DNA of 64,000 bases. It comes from Chitinophagaceae bacterium (GTDB lineage Bacteria > Bacteroidota > Bacteroidia > Chitinophagales > Chitinophagaceae). A program made the position numbers and the translations under genes. Under the pieces are notes generated by a model. The model did no database searches. It was not told where the DNA came from and saw only the letters and a list, made by a program, of their open reading frames with translations. Location: NCBI GenBank assembly GCA_019638625.1, contig JAHBTK010000002.1, positions 186,001 to 250,000 of the forward strand, in the 5' to 3' direction. Positions within the stretch are counted from its first letter, which is position 1. Every line of letters begins with the position of its first letter. Positions 15,201 through 23,181 of the stretch are shown here, in pieces.

Positions 15201-15608
15201 ATGAATGACAAAACAATCATATTCATTTTTATAGACGACGATACCCAGCCGGTTGCAAAAGTAGTCTCGCCTGTAAGCTTTGAGCTGGATACCCGAAAGC
15301 TTACTGATGGAGAGCATGTGTTGAAAATTGTAAGTAAGGACCCTGCCGGTAAAGAAGGTATTCGTAAAATACCTTTTGTGGTACGCAATGGGCCTGCCGT
15401 AGCGATAGAAGGCATCCGGGAGAATGCGGTGGTAGACGGCATACTGCCATTGATGATCAACGCTTACGGCAAAGGAGACGCTAAATCCTTTATAATAGAA
15501 GGTAGTGAAACGCCACAGAGTATCCCGGCCTGGGTATGGATACTGATAATTGGTTTTGCCGGCTGGGCAATGTATTACCTGATCAGGTTTTATTCAATTC
15601 CGGTTTGA
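15201..15608 (+). CDS. Ig-like domain protein with C-terminal membrane anchor, oxidase-associated
   Basis: 135 residues. Residues 12-95 look like a beta-sandwich (PVSFELDTRKLTDGEHVLKI, then IPFVVRNGPAVAIEGI); a single helix (WVWILIIGFAGWAMYYLIRF) near the C-terminus anchors it, with the N-terminal domain probably outside. No cysteine or haem motif. Starts 1 bp after the CPVC protein. I recall similar proteins next to cbb3-like genes in other Bacteroidota, so it is likely an accessory subunit of the complex. Confidence 0.7.
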   Translation: MNDKTIIFIFIDDDTQPVAKVVSPVSFELDTRKLTDGEHVLKIVSKDPAGKEGIRKIPFVVRNGPAVAIEGIRENAVVDGILPLMINAYGKGDAKSFIIEGSETPQSIPAWVWILIIGFAGWAMYYLIRFYSIPV

Positions 15609-15615
15609 TATTATT

Positions 15616-16011
15616 ATGGAAACAAAACGAGATATAGAAACTATAGAAGATATTCAGCTACTGGTGAATACATTTTATGATAAGGTAAAAAGAAACCCGT
15701 TGATAGGTCCAATATTCATACAGGTAATACAAAACCGTTGGCCTGAGCACCTGGAAAAAATGTATCGTTTCTGGCAAACGGTGCTGCTGAATGAACACAC
15801 TTATTCAGGCAGCCCCTTCAAGCCACATGCCGCCATGCCGCTGGAGCAGCAACATTTTGAAGCGTGGCTGTCCCTGTGGCATGAAACGATCAACAGTTAT
15901 TTTTCGGGTGCCAGGGCCGACGAAGCAAAATGGCGGGGAGGTAAAATGGCGGAAATGTTTTTGTTAAGGATTGAAGATATCAGGAACAGCCCTTTTGCTC
16001 CGTTGATTTAA
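15616..16011 (+). CDS. Group III truncated haemoglobin (copy 1)
   Basis: 131 residues. Tyr21 (B10 position, NTFYDKV) and the proximal His71 (FKPHAAM), with the FW pair in YRFWQTVLL typical of the family. Truncated haemoglobins bind O2 and NO; in an island with Ric and nos genes, NO detoxification or O2/NO delivery is likely. It starts 7 bp after the Ig-like gene and ends 27 bp before the next gene, within the same transcription unit. One of three paralogues here (19992 and 27062). Confidence 0.9.
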   Translation: METKRDIETIEDIQLLVNTFYDKVKRNPLIGPIFIQVIQNRWPEHLEKMYRFWQTVLLNEHTYSGSPFKPHAAMPLEQQHFEAWLSLWHETINSYFSGARADEAKWRGGKMAEMFLLRIEDIRNSPFAPLI

Positions 16012-16038
16012 CAGGAGGAACAGTGTTTAATAAAGTAT

Positions 16039-16488
16039 ATGAAGTATCCGATAATCATTATAGGCACGTTTGTATGGATTGGCTTTGTAGGTGCTATCAG
16101 TTTTATGGAAGCCTGGCTTAAGTTTCAGGCGCCGGGCATAACGCTTTCACTCGGACTCGGGATCGGCAGGCTTGTTTTTAATGCCCTGAACAAAGTGGAG
16201 TGGATACTGGCAGCAGCCATCTTGCTCAGCCTGTTGCTTACGCGGGCGAAGCTGCTGCGAGCCGGAAACCTTGCCCTGGTAATACCTGTATTACTGCTGT
16301 TGTTGCAGACATACTGGTTGCTGCCGGCGCTTGACACAAGAGCGGAGTTGCAAATCGGGGGCAAACAATTACCGCCATCTAACCTGCATATTTATTACGT
16401 GGGAATGGAAGTTATAAAAGTAACCGGACTGTTCATTTTTGGTTGCTCTCTTTTTAAAGGAGCCGTATTTAAAAGTAAAAGATCATGA
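16039..16488 (+). CDS. Four-helix membrane protein, unknown
   Basis: 149 residues with four hydrophobic helices (about 5-24, 54-66, 78-96 and 122-140). No cofactor ligands stand out beyond His116 and Glu123 in LHIYYVGMEVIKV. No family recognised. Its last codons overlap the following methyltransferase start (ATGA), indicating coupling. Confidence 0.65.
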   Translation: MKYPIIIIGTFVWIGFVGAISFMEAWLKFQAPGITLSLGLGIGRLVFNALNKVEWILAAAILLSLLLTRAKLLRAGNLALVIPVLLLLLQTYWLLPALDTRAELQIGGKQLPPSNLHIYYVGMEVIKVTGLFIFGCSLFKGAVFKSKRS

Positions 16489-17261
16489 ATACATCTGATT
16501 TTACCAAGGCGCAGGGGCATTGGATATTAGCCCGCATGGGAAAGAAGGTATTACGTCCCGGGGGAAAACAATTGACACGTCAATTGATTGAGGCTTTGAA
16601 TATTTCTCCTGAAAACGATCTCGTAGAGTTTGCACCCGGCCTGGGTTTTACGGCCGCACTTGCGTTAAAGGAAAATCCGAGATCCTATATAGGCATAGAC
16701 GCCCAGGAGGATGCTGTTGAGTTATTGAACAGGAAAAATAAACAGGGCAATGCAAGCTTTATTTTGGGAAATGCAGCAGAAACCGGGTTGCATTCGGAAA
16801 GCAAGGACCGGGTATTTGGGGAGGCCATGCTTACCATGCATGCAGACCACCGGAAGACAGAGATCATACAGGAAGCACACAGGATACTAAAGAAAGGCGG
16901 CCTGTATGCCATACACGAACTCGGATTATTTCCGGAGGAGCTTGCGGAAGAAGTAAAGGCCGGAATCCAGAGAGACCTTGCAATGGCCATTAAGGTAAAT
17001 GCCCGGCCACTCACAGTAAAGGAATGGACCCACTTGGTAGAAAGTGAAGGATTTCGGGTACGCAAGGTTGTTACCCGTTCCATGCGGCTGCTGGAACCGT
17101 CCCGCATTATTGATGACGAAGGATTTTGGCGGACCCTTAAAATAGGATTTAATATAATCCGTCACCCCGAAGCGCGGCGACGCATCTTCCGGATGCGGGC
17201 CACTTTCAAAAAACACCGGCAGCATATCAACGCCATTATGATGGTGGCAGAAAAGCTCTAA
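16485..17261 (+). CDS. Class I SAM-dependent methyltransferase
   Basis: 258 residues. Motif I LVEFAPGLGFTAALAL binds S-adenosylmethionine; motif II IGIDAQEDAVE and a motif resembling HRILKKGGLYAIHELG complete the Rossmann fold. The substrate is unknown. Placement between a membrane protein and ric is unexpected; links to quinone, haem or lipid modification are possible but unproven. Confidence 0.85.
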   Translation: MNTSDFTKAQGHWILARMGKKVLRPGGKQLTRQLIEALNISPENDLVEFAPGLGFTAALALKENPRSYIGIDAQEDAVELLNRKNKQGNASFILGNAAETGLHSESKDRVFGEAMLTMHADHRKTEIIQEAHRILKKGGLYAIHELGLFPEELAEEVKAGIQRDLAMAIKVNARPLTVKEWTHLVESEGFRVRKVVTRSMRLLEPSRIIDDEGFWRTLKIGFNIIRHPEARRRIFRMRATFKKHRQHINAIMMVAEKL

Positions 17262-17297
17262 AAAACGCTTATTTTATTTATTTTATAATACATTTAT

Positions 17298-18014
17298 ATG
17301 AATATCACAGAAAAAACAATAATCGGGGAGCTGGTAGCTCTTGATTACAGAACCGCATCAGTATTTAAAAATCGCGGGATAGATTTTTGTTGTAATGGCA
17401 ACCGGAATATTGAGGACGCCTGTAAAGCAAAGCAACTGTCTGCCACCGGGTTGATTGAAGAACTTCAACAGGCGGTTCAGAAAGAAGAAAAAGCGGCAGC
17501 CGATTATAACTCCTGGCCGGCTGACTTGCTGGCAGACTACATAGAAAAAAAGCATCATCGCTATGTAGAAGCGAAAATACGGGAGATAAAGCCATTTCTT
17601 GAAAAAGTAATCCGTGTTCACGGGGGACGTCATCCTGAACTGGTAGAAGTGGGCAGATTATTTGAGGAGTCTGCCGGCGAGCTAACCGCGCATATGAAAA
17701 AAGAAGAATTGATGTTGTTCCCCTTTATCAGGAAGATGGTAGAGGCAGGTGGAAGTTTTGTGAAGGCCCCCTTTGGGTCTGTGCAGAACCCCATTGCGAT
17801 GATGCACCATGAGCATGATACGGAAGGAGAACGCTTCAGGAAGATTTCCGGGCTCACAGATGATTATACTCCCCCTGTGGATGCCTGCAATACCTATAAG
17901 GTGACTTTTGCATTACTGAAAGAGTTTGAAGAGGATCTGCATATGCACATACACCTTGAAAATAATATCCTGTTCCCAAAAGCTGTAAAACTGGAGGAAG
18001 AAATAACCGGTTGA
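17298..18014 (+). CDS. ric: Iron-sulfur cluster repair di-iron protein Ric (ScdA/YtfE)
   Basis: 238 residues. N-terminal ScdA domain with the paired cysteines FCCNG (Cys31, Cys32) and a C-terminal hemerythrin-like domain with many His and Glu (KKHHRYVEAK, RVHGGRHPEL, HMKKEELMLFPFI, MMHHEHDTEGERF, DLHMHIHLENNILFP). Repairs Fe-S clusters damaged by NO or oxidants and fits the NO-related context. The 36-bp upstream gap is very AT-rich. Confidence 0.95.
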   Translation: MNITEKTIIGELVALDYRTASVFKNRGIDFCCNGNRNIEDACKAKQLSATGLIEELQQAVQKEEKAAADYNSWPADLLADYIEKKHHRYVEAKIREIKPFLEKVIRVHGGRHPELVEVGRLFEESAGELTAHMKKEELMLFPFIRKMVEAGGSFVKAPFGSVQNPIAMMHHEHDTEGERFRKISGLTDDYTPPVDACNTYKVTFALLKEFEEDLHMHIHLENNILFPKAVKLEEEITG

Positions 18015-18099
18015 TTGATATCTTGCCCTTAAAAGACACCTGAACATTCCACTAAATTAAAAACTGTTACAGGCCTAATTGTAATACAAACGGGGTAAT

Positions 18100-18690
18100 A
18101 TGCTGATTGACTATGACATGCTGATCGCCTATGGCGGTTTTGCCAGGAAGTACGATAAAGGTTCAATTATCTTCCGGGAAGGAGATATACCTTATTTTTA
18201 TTACCAGGTGCTGGAAGGAGAAGTGAAATTGTTTTCAACCAATGCGGATGGCAAAGACCTGATGCAGGGTTTCTTTAAGAGCGGAGATAGTTTTGGAGAG
18301 CCCCCGCTGTTGCTGGGAAGAGTATATCCCAGCACAGCCCAGGCTTGTACAGCCTCTATTATTGTCAAAATATCCAAAGAGCGGCTGCTGAGCATTATGA
18401 AAGACTTTCCTGCAATCACAGAGAAGCTTCTGTATGCCTTTGCCCGCCGGATCTATGACAAGGCAACATCTGTGCAGATATGGGTTAATCAGACACCGGA
18501 GGACAAAATAAAAAGCCTCTTTAAAAAACTGAAGTCTGAAAAAGGAACGAAAGGGCCGATGCTCGTTCCCTATACCCGCCAGCAGATAGCTGATATAACG
18601 GGATTGCGTGTGGAAACTGTTATCCGCACATTAATCAGGATGAGTACCGAAAAAAAGATAGATATTATTGACCACAAAGTGTATTATTGA
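18100..18690 (+). CDS. Crp/Fnr-family transcription regulator
   Basis: 196 residues. Cyclic-nucleotide-binding-like beta-roll (KGSIIFREGDIPYFYYQVLEGEVKLF) and a C-terminal helix-turn-helix (YTRQQIADITGLRVETVIRTLIRM). The N-terminus lacks the Fnr cysteine cluster, so it is not a classical Fe-S oxygen sensor; it may bind haem or NO like Dnr, or another ligand. It is the best local candidate to act at the ATGACnTnGATCAT sites at 11176 and 26941. ATG 18118 is an alternative start. Confidence 0.9.
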   Translation: MLIDYDMLIAYGGFARKYDKGSIIFREGDIPYFYYQVLEGEVKLFSTNADGKDLMQGFFKSGDSFGEPPLLLGRVYPSTAQACTASIIVKISKERLLSIMKDFPAITEKLLYAFARRIYDKATSVQIWVNQTPEDKIKSLFKKLKSEKGTKGPMLVPYTRQQIADITGLRVETVIRTLIRMSTEKKIDIIDHKVYY

Positions 18691-18773
18691 CAGCGGGGGC
18701 GGTGAAATATATGCGGCAGTACCAGGTACACAAAAGGATATACACCACTATTATTTATAAAAAAAATATATAG

Positions 18774-19991
18774 ATGAAAATATGGTTCCGAATTGGTTTG
18801 CTTAACCTGGTGATCGTAGCCCTGTATGGGATGGTTATGCGTTATAAAATCGCCTTTGACTTTCCCTTTTTTGACCAAAAGAACCTGCTGCATGCCCATT
18901 CTCATTTTGCTTTTGGCGGATGGGTCAGCCATTTTTTGTATACCGGACTGGCATCTATACTCCTGCCATACCTGGAGCCCCGAAAAAAACGGACTTATAA
19001 CCTGTTGATTGCTGCCAATATTGTCTGTTCCTTTGGAATGCTGATAGCATTTACCATCCAGGGGTATAAAGCCGTATCCATTACTTTTTCAACACTCTCC
19101 ATTATTGTTGCAGCTATATTTGCCTGGCAGTTTATCAAAGACAGCCGGCAGTTTCCGGTGGGGCATCCATCCAAGCCCTGGGCAATAACCGGTTTGATAC
19201 TAAACGTATTGGCCTCAGCCGGACCCTTTTCGCTGGCATACATGGTAGCAACAAAAAGTATCAACCATGAAATCTACCTGGGGTCGGTTTACTACTACCT
19301 GCATTTTCAGTACAATGGCTGGTTTTTCTTCGGAGCCATGGCTATTGCCATCAGCCTGTTGCCGCCAGGTGCTTTTTCTTTTAAAGGGTATTACCGTCTT
19401 TTTGCTATCACCATCATTCCCACAGTTTTTCTTTCACTTTTGTGGGCGCGTATTCCTTTGTGGCTATACGTTATCACGGTGGTTGCAACCCTGGTTCAGC
19501 TAGGGGCATGGTTTGCTCTTATCCGTAACACCTGGAGCAACCTGGCAAAACACATGCGATCCTGGCAAAACCGTTGGGTATCCACTTTTTTTTATGCGGC
19601 ACTGGCAGCGCTCTTTATTAAATTTATTTTGCAGGCTGTTTCCGTAATACCGTCGCTTAGCCAGCTTGTATTCGGATTTCGTCCTATTGTGATAGCCTAC
19701 CTGCACCTGGTACTACTTGGAGTGTACAGTTTGTTCATTATAGGCTACCTGCTTAAAACCAACTACATCCCGGCTTCCAACGTTACCAGGGCAGCCGCCT
19801 TTACCTTTCTGCTGGGCGTAGTGCTCAACGAAGCACTGCTGGCTATACAGGGGATGGCCGCATTTGCCTATATTCCGGTACCGTATATCAATGAAATGTT
19901 GTTTGGTGCAGCAGTAATTCTGTGCTGGAGCGCAACCTGGCTCTTCCTGCTGAACATTAATAACAAGAATGCACCACTGATGAGTTTGTAA
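18774..19991 (+). CDS. Polytopic membrane protein with haem-copper-like His helices
   Basis: 405 residues, about 12 membrane helices. Three segments hold histidines in oxidase-like surroundings: LLHAHSHFAFGGW (His40, 42, 44, with His53), YYYLHFQYNGWFFF (His177) and AYLHLVLLGVY (His311). HAHSHF recalls the AHSH motif of helix X in the nearby CcoN-like protein. It may be a divergent member of the haem-copper/NnrS-like fold bound to haem. The true family is uncertain. Its stop codon directly abuts that of the opposing haemoglobin gene. Confidence 0.7.
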   Translation: MKIWFRIGLLNLVIVALYGMVMRYKIAFDFPFFDQKNLLHAHSHFAFGGWVSHFLYTGLASILLPYLEPRKKRTYNLLIAANIVCSFGMLIAFTIQGYKAVSITFSTLSIIVAAIFAWQFIKDSRQFPVGHPSKPWAITGLILNVLASAGPFSLAYMVATKSINHEIYLGSVYYYLHFQYNGWFFFGAMAIAISLLPPGAFSFKGYYRLFAITIIPTVFLSLLWARIPLWLYVITVVATLVQLGAWFALIRNTWSNLAKHMRSWQNRWVSTFFYAALAALFIKFILQAVSVIPSLSQLVFGFRPIVIAYLHLVLLGVYSLFIIGYLLKTNYIPASNVTRAAAFTFLLGVVLNEALLAIQGMAAFAYIPVPYINEMLFGAAVILCWSATWLFLLNINNKNAPLMSL

Positions 19992-20369
19992 TCAATCACT
20001 TCCCTTTATTTTATCCTGCATCACCCCTGAAATACCTGTAGCGTGGTCTTTCATTTTTTGTGCGTTGGATCCCTCGTACAACTCATCTACTGACTGAAAA
20101 AATAAAAACAACCATCGCTGAAAATGTTCAGGGGTTGTTTTGAATTTATTGTATAAACCGCGGTGAGTGGTGAGGGGGTCTCCCTCGTAATCTCCCGTAT
20201 AAAACAATACGTTCTCCCAGAATGCACACATTATTGGCAGGTGCTGTTCCCAGTTAACCTGCACTACATCAGAGAAGAAAAATCCTATCAGGTCATCTAC
20301 TTTTACTTTCTCATAAAAGAGATGAACGATTTTTTCAATATCTCTGCGATTAACAATATCAGGTTTCAT
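19992..20369 (-). CDS. Group III truncated haemoglobin (copy 2)
   Basis: 125 residues. Tyr19 (HLFYEKV) and proximal His69 (PLTTHRG), with CAFWENVLF. Last gene of the nos direction, 87 bp after nosY, and directly abutting the opposite-strand gene ending at 19991, with no terminator between them. It differs clearly from copies 1 and 3 (for example TGDYEGDP for YSGSPF/YSGHPM), so it is not a recent duplicate. NO or O2 binding is expected. Confidence 0.9.
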   Translation of the reverse strand: MKPDIVNRRDIEKIVHLFYEKVKVDDLIGFFFSDVVQVNWEQHLPIMCAFWENVLFYTGDYEGDPLTTHRGLYNKFKTTPEHFQRWLFLFFQSVDELYEGSNAQKMKDHATGISGVMQDKIKGSD

Positions 20370-20456
20370 TTCATGTTATTATTTTATCAAATAGTCATAT
20401 AGCGGCAACAATTTAAAAATAATACCTGTTTATAAATTCCGTTGTGACCCCAGTCA

Positions 20457-21224
20457 TTAAAGGTCTTTTCTTTTGAATTTTTTTAATGAAATAGCAAACG
20501 GGATCACCACCCACAATGTCAGTATTGTAAATGATAATATCAACCCCCAGTCTGTCCCGAAAAAGTTTTTGAACACGGCCCCGGTGTGCCCCAGCATCGC
20601 GGATACATCAAGATGCAGGAGAATGAGTATTCTGCAAAGGTCTACCGGACTGAGGGCGCTCAGGACAACCACGGCTTTTTCTATAGGATAGTCTGCAAAC
20701 TGGAAAAAGAGGAATAACACAAGTCCGTCGAACAGCAGTGAAAAATACAGCCACAATAAAACAGAAATGCCTATTCCCTTAGCTTTATCACGGGTGAGAA
20801 TACTGCTTAAGAACGCAATAGCCACAAATATCACCGAAAGAAAGATACCGGTTACAATCATCATCACTGCTGTATAGAAATCGGCAAACAATAATATGGG
20901 AATACCGGCTCCCAGCAGGTATGCCAGCGCCAGGCTTGACGACAAACCGGTAAACAGCGCTTTCCAGATCATACCGCGTTTTACCGGGTGGCTGACCAGT
21001 AACTCAATGAACTCGCTGCTATTATATACATAAATGGTAGCAAACAATACCGATACAAGCGGAACAGTAAGGAGTATAATATTTAATACGGTAAGTATTC
21101 CCTTGGAAGCATTGTCTTCCAGCCCGAAAGCGCTCCAGGAGAACAATGCCAGCATTATTGCGTAAGCAAATACGATATTGTTTTTGAGTATATCGAGCGA
21201 TACGTATTTCAGCACTTTTCTCAT
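20457..21224 (-). CDS. nosY: NosY ABC transporter permease
   Basis: 255 residues with six predicted membrane helices, as expected for NosY. The N-terminus (KYVSLDILKNNIVFAYAIMLALFSWSAFGLED) and the arrangement next to nosF and nosD identify it. With NosF and NosD it forms a transporter needed to supply sulfur or copper to the CuZ site of NosZ. Start overlaps the nosF stop by 4 bp. Confidence 0.88.
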   Translation of the reverse strand: MRKVLKYVSLDILKNNIVFAYAIMLALFSWSAFGLEDNASKGILTVLNIILLTVPLVSVLFATIYVYNSSEFIELLVSHPVKRGMIWKALFTGLSSSLALAYLLGAGIPILLFADFYTAVMMIVTGIFLSVIFVAIAFLSSILTRDKAKGIGISVLLWLYFSLLFDGLVLFLFFQFADYPIEKAVVVLSALSPVDLCRILILLHLDVSAMLGHTGAVFKNFFGTDWGLILSFTILTLWVVIPFAISLKKFKRKDL

Positions 21225-21931
21225 TGCGGTATTGTTTTTAAGAGCTCGATAACCGACGTTGCGAGTGTTTCGCTGCCTGTCATTTCTTTCAAGTCAGCGG
21301 TATTCTTATGAAGGATCACGTTACCCTCCTGCATGAATATCACCTGGCTAACCATATCTTCCAGTTCGGTCAGCAAATGCGACGTGATAAGGATAAGACA
21401 ACCGTTTCTCCGGGCAGTAGAGATCTTTTCTTTCAGGATATGTGCCGCAAGAGGGTCCAGCCCCGCAGTGGGTTCATCCAGTATCAGCACCTGCGGGCTG
21501 AACATAAAAGCAAGTGTGGCGCTTACCTTTTGAGTGGTGCCCCCGCTCAGGGTCCGCATTTTTTTGAACAGCATGCTTTCTATTTCAAACTGGCGGAAAA
21601 GATCATCATCCTCCCGGTGTTTGCCGTTGCGGATATTTTTTATCATATCAATTACCTGGCCGATGGTCATATTCTCAGGATACCTCCCGATCTGGGGCAT
21701 ATAGCCGATATGGTTTCTGTACTCGTTGTCGTTTTGTATATTTTTCCGGTTGAAAAAAATATCTCCCTTATCCGGTAACACCATCCCCAAGATGGATTTT
21801 ATTAAAGTAGTTTTGCCACACCCATTGGGACCCACCAATGCAATACACTCCCCTTTCTGTAGTTCCAGGTTGATATTGTTCAATACCTGTAATTTCCCGA
21901 ACCGTTTCGATATGCCTTTCACTTCAATCAT
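21221..21931 (-). CDS. nosF: NosF ABC transporter ATPase
   Basis: 236 residues. Walker A GPNGCGKTT, Q-loop YMPQIG, signature LSGGTTQKV (in place of the usual LSGGQ, as is common in NosF) and Walker B VLILDEPTAGLD. Energises the NosDFY complex. Overlaps nosD by 4 bp. Confidence 0.93.
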   Translation of the reverse strand: MIEVKGISKRFGKLQVLNNINLELQKGECIALVGPNGCGKTTLIKSILGMVLPDKGDIFFNRKNIQNDNEYRNHIGYMPQIGRYPENMTIGQVIDMIKNIRNGKHREDDDLFRQFEIESMLFKKMRTLSGGTTQKVSATLAFMFSPQVLILDEPTAGLDPLAAHILKEKISTARRNGCLILITSHLLTELEDMVSQVIFMQEGNVILHKNTADLKEMTGSETLATSVIELLKTIPQ

Positions 21932-23181
21932 AATGTATAGGGTTTCATTCGCGGGTTATTGTCAACAAAATTTTCCGGGGTAAGACTCGGCAGCAGCTTC
22001 TCAGATTTATCCAGCAGGCTGGTCATAAAACTCCTGTATAACAACATGGCCGGAGGGTTCTTTTCTACAATCACAGAATAGAGGCTCAACGGCCGGTAGG
22101 GAACATCCCCGATACCGTTTTTATCAAGATCATAGCCCTCGTATTTATCCCAGTAGTTTTCGTCAAACTTGTTCAGCGTTAACGAGCCGTTGGTAGTAAC
22201 GTCAAAAGTGTTGGCAATGAAATTATTGGCTGAAATGATGTTGTCTATACAGCTTGCCTGTATACGCATACCCCACCCATTGGTAAGGAACAGGTTCCGC
22301 TCCATCCTGATCCGGCTGGACCCGTCGAGAAAAAGGCCGGTAGTATTCCTGATAAACTTATTGCCCGATAAATAACAGTCGGATATTTCCTTGAACAAAG
22401 CGCCATAAGCGGCGTCACCCCAGTTTTCTTCAAAAGTATTGTTCATCATTACTACCCTCCTGGTAAACATCACCGCCACTCCAGCGCCATTATTTTTAAA
22501 ATAATTGGAAATATACGCATCATCGTTGGAAAACATAAAATGCAATCCATACCTGAGGTTATACCAGGAAATATTACGCCATATAACAGAGTGGGTAACA
22601 AACTCGAAATAGATACCGTCCCGATGTCCCTCGATCCTGTTCCCGGTTATCTGGAGGCTATCGCTTTTCCAACAATGGATCCCGTTTCCCGAACGGTATT
22701 CTTCTTTTTGCGAAGCCTTGATTATATTGTTCCTTATAATACAGTTCTTTCCGTACTGAATATAGATGCCAAAGAAATTATCTCTCAGTTCGTTGTCTTC
22801 TATAATTACATTAACGGCATCGTAAACTTTTATGCCGCCGGGGTCATCCAGAGTTCCCTGTCCCGAATTCCGGATATGCAGTCCTTTAATGGTAACGTTG
22901 CTCGATTTTACGGATATTACCTCGTATTTTTTTTCACCATCCAGCACAGGCATGCCCCGCCCTGTTATAAATACAGGTTTATCGATGATAAGGTTTCCTT
23001 CTTTATAGAGGCCTTCTGTTATTACTAGGGTATCTCCCGGCTCACAGGCGTCTATAGCTGATTTGATGGTGGGATAGGATTGTCCGGCGCCCGCATATAT
23101 GGTCCGGGAAAGTACATGATTTCCAGCGCCCAATAATAAAATAAAAGAAAATAAATATTTAATGATGTCCTTGTTCTTCAT
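21928..23181 (-). CDS. nosD: NosD, periplasmic beta-helix protein for NosZ maturation
   Basis: 417 residues. Signal peptide, then a right-handed parallel beta-helix made of repeats such as NVTIKGLHIRNSGQG, NVIIEDNELRDNFFGIYI, NCIIRNNIIKAS and SLQITGNRIEG. The Asn ladder and the GIYIQY motif match NosD. Delivers metallocofactor components to NosZ with NosFY. Overlaps the NosL gene by 23 bp. Confidence 0.92.
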   Translation of the reverse strand: MKNKDIIKYLFSFILLLGAGNHVLSRTIYAGAGQSYPTIKSAIDACEPGDTLVITEGLYKEGNLIIDKPVFITGRGMPVLDGEKKYEVISVKSSNVTIKGLHIRNSGQGTLDDPGGIKVYDAVNVIIEDNELRDNFFGIYIQYGKNCIIRNNIIKASQKEEYRSGNGIHCWKSDSLQITGNRIEGHRDGIYFEFVTHSVIWRNISWYNLRYGLHFMFSNDDAYISNYFKNNGAGVAVMFTRRVVMMNNTFEENWGDAAYGALFKEISDCYLSGNKFIRNTTGLFLDGSSRIRMERNLFLTNGWGMRIQASCIDNIISANNFIANTFDVTTNGSLTLNKFDENYWDKYEGYDLDKNGIGDVPYRPLSLYSVIVEKNPPAMLLYRSFMTSLLDKSEKLLPSLTPENFVDNNPRMKPYTL

